64,000 bases of DNA from Spirochaetota bacterium (lineage in GTDB: Bacteria; Spirochaetota; UBA4802; UBA5368): the NCBI GenBank assembly GCA_004297825.1, contig SCSX01000069.1, positions 1 to 64,000 of the forward strand, written 5' to 3'. The notes under the pieces were generated by a model. That model saw only the letters and a program-made list of their open reading frames with translations, ran no database searches and was not told the DNA's origin. The translations under genes and the position numbers were made by a program. Below are positions 63,406 to 64,000 of the stretch, in pieces (position 1 is the first letter of the stretch; each line of letters begins with the position of its first letter).

Positions 63406-64000
63406 TCAGACGTACCCGCTCGCCTCACGCCTTCCCCTCTCGAAGTCGAGCACCAGGGAATGCTTTCCCAGGGCAAGGCGTATCTCTCCCGGGGGGAACG
63501 GCACACGTGCGTAGGGATTTTCAAACCTCGCGTACCCGTGGACGCCCGTGATCGCGCCGTTCACCCGCAGCGGCCCCGACCAGCCGAAACGCATTTCCCC
63601 GAGTGAGGGGGAATCGTAGGCCACGCGGCTCCCCCTGAACGACAATCGGGCTGCGCCGATTCGCTTCACGAATTCATCGAACGGGCCGTCGTCCGCGCGC
63701 CTTCCCATCTCGCAGATCCATATGTTCTTTCTTCCGGGGGCGATCATCTCGTTTCCCGCGTCCTCCCCGGTTTCCTGCCACGCGTAGCCGTTACGCGAAA
63801 AGAGCGCGATGAATCCGTCGCCCTTCCGGCCGAACACCCAGCCGCCCTCTTCACGGACCTCATCGAATTCCCTACGCGGGAACCACGCGTGGGTGAAGAA
63901 GAGCCTGTTGGTCATGTACAGCCCGGGCATCCTGGACGCCCTGTAGCATGCGATGAGGACGTTCCTGTGCTGTACCGCGCGCGGCAGGGTCCCCGAGCCC
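63406..64000 (-). CDS. C-terminal part of an unidentified protein (5' end outside window)
   Basis: The minus frame stays open to the window edge (…LPRAVQHRNVLIACY, then ASRMPGLYMTNRLFFTHAWFP), so an internal Met at 63930 is not the true start. The tail has WVFGRKGDGFIALFSRNGYAW, NIWICEMG and a beta-rich end FGWSGPLRVNG, LALGKHSLVLDFERG. Such tails occur in large heparinase-like or secreted polysaccharide-acting proteins, but without the N-terminus I cannot name it. It converges on the amidohydrolase with one base between. Confidence 0.65.
   Translation of the reverse strand, partial: GSGTLPRAVQHRNVLIACYRASRMPGLYMTNRLFFTHAWFPRREFDEVREEGGWVFGRKGDGFIALFSRNGYAWQETGEDAGNEMIAPGRKNIWICEMGRRADDGPFDEFVKRIGAARLSFRGSRVAYDSPSLGEMRFGWSGPLRVNGAITGVHGYARFENPYARVPFPPGEIRLALGKHSLVLDFERGRREASGYV

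Overview
The window is GC-rich, gene-dense bacterial chromosome. The content fits a flagellated, diderm, probably anaerobic or facultative bacterium: FliS, a chemoreceptor, lipoproteins, a sigma-54 activator, an oxygen-sensitive glycyl radical enzyme and catalase-peroxidase. Protein style and gene mix suggest the Spirochaetota or a neighbouring lineage, but nothing here proves the phylum.

Layout. (1) 1-0.9 kb: the end of an IS3-family element abuts a decayed MNT-HEPN toxin-antitoxin pair. The antitoxin has a 1-nt shift in a 10-base homopolymer and the HEPN stop codon appears to come from the IS end. (2) 0.9-10.8 kb: PHP phosphoesterase, ROK sugar kinase, PAP2 phosphatase, pheS-pheT, an exported FkbM-type methyltransferase, an SDR and a PPi-type phosphofructokinase. 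(3) 11-25.7 kb: acyl-CoA synthetase, chemoreceptor, MBL hydrolase, CYTH and GerMN proteins, HEAT-repeat protein, hemW, nagZ, an RsbW-like ATPase and a LOG-family protein. (4) 25.7-30.3 kb: tRNA-Leu and tRNA-Cys on the minus strand, then a beta-oxidation pair (fadN-like and thiolase) with clear hairpins. (5) 30.4-35.8 kb: a two-component pair whose kinase half looks catalytically dead, followed by the rsfS-LCP-nadD-proA operon. (6) 36-43 kb: gatB, purC, fliS, a FlgN-like gene, two unrecognised genes and prfB (no programmed frameshift). (7) 43.4-51.3 kb: enoyl-CoA hydratase; a glycyl radical enzyme with its activase, divergent from a FadR-type GntR regulator with two matching operator palindromes; then a flavin/2Fe-2S reductase paired with a CrtI-like oxidoreductase. 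(8) 51.3-58.4 kb: a mosaic accessory stretch with an AT-rich orphan gene, katG with a PerR-like box, a frameshifted IS200 transposase, dispersed hairpin and direct repeats, and a HisKA_2 kinase/response-regulator pair lying between two copies of one repeat. (9) 58.4-64 kb: a lipoprotein, PfkB kinase, extended SDR, a Tat-exported D-aminoacylase-like amidohydrolase and a partial gene at the edge.

How the parts connect. Fatty-acid activation and degradation recurs (acyl-CoA synthetase, fadN, thiolase, enoyl-CoA hydratase). The best candidate for an undescribed system is the GRE/activase/GntR locus. Its catalytic Cys, Glu, Asp and Gly match dehydratase-type glycyl radical enzymes, but the substrate pocket differs at least at one position, and it sits next to an unusual redox pair. 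Two 54-55 bp perfect palindromes with 27-bp arms and related cores, 44 kb apart, point to a dispersed palindromic repeat; one copy supplies the gntR stop codon. All assignments are by eye from sequence; no database search was run.
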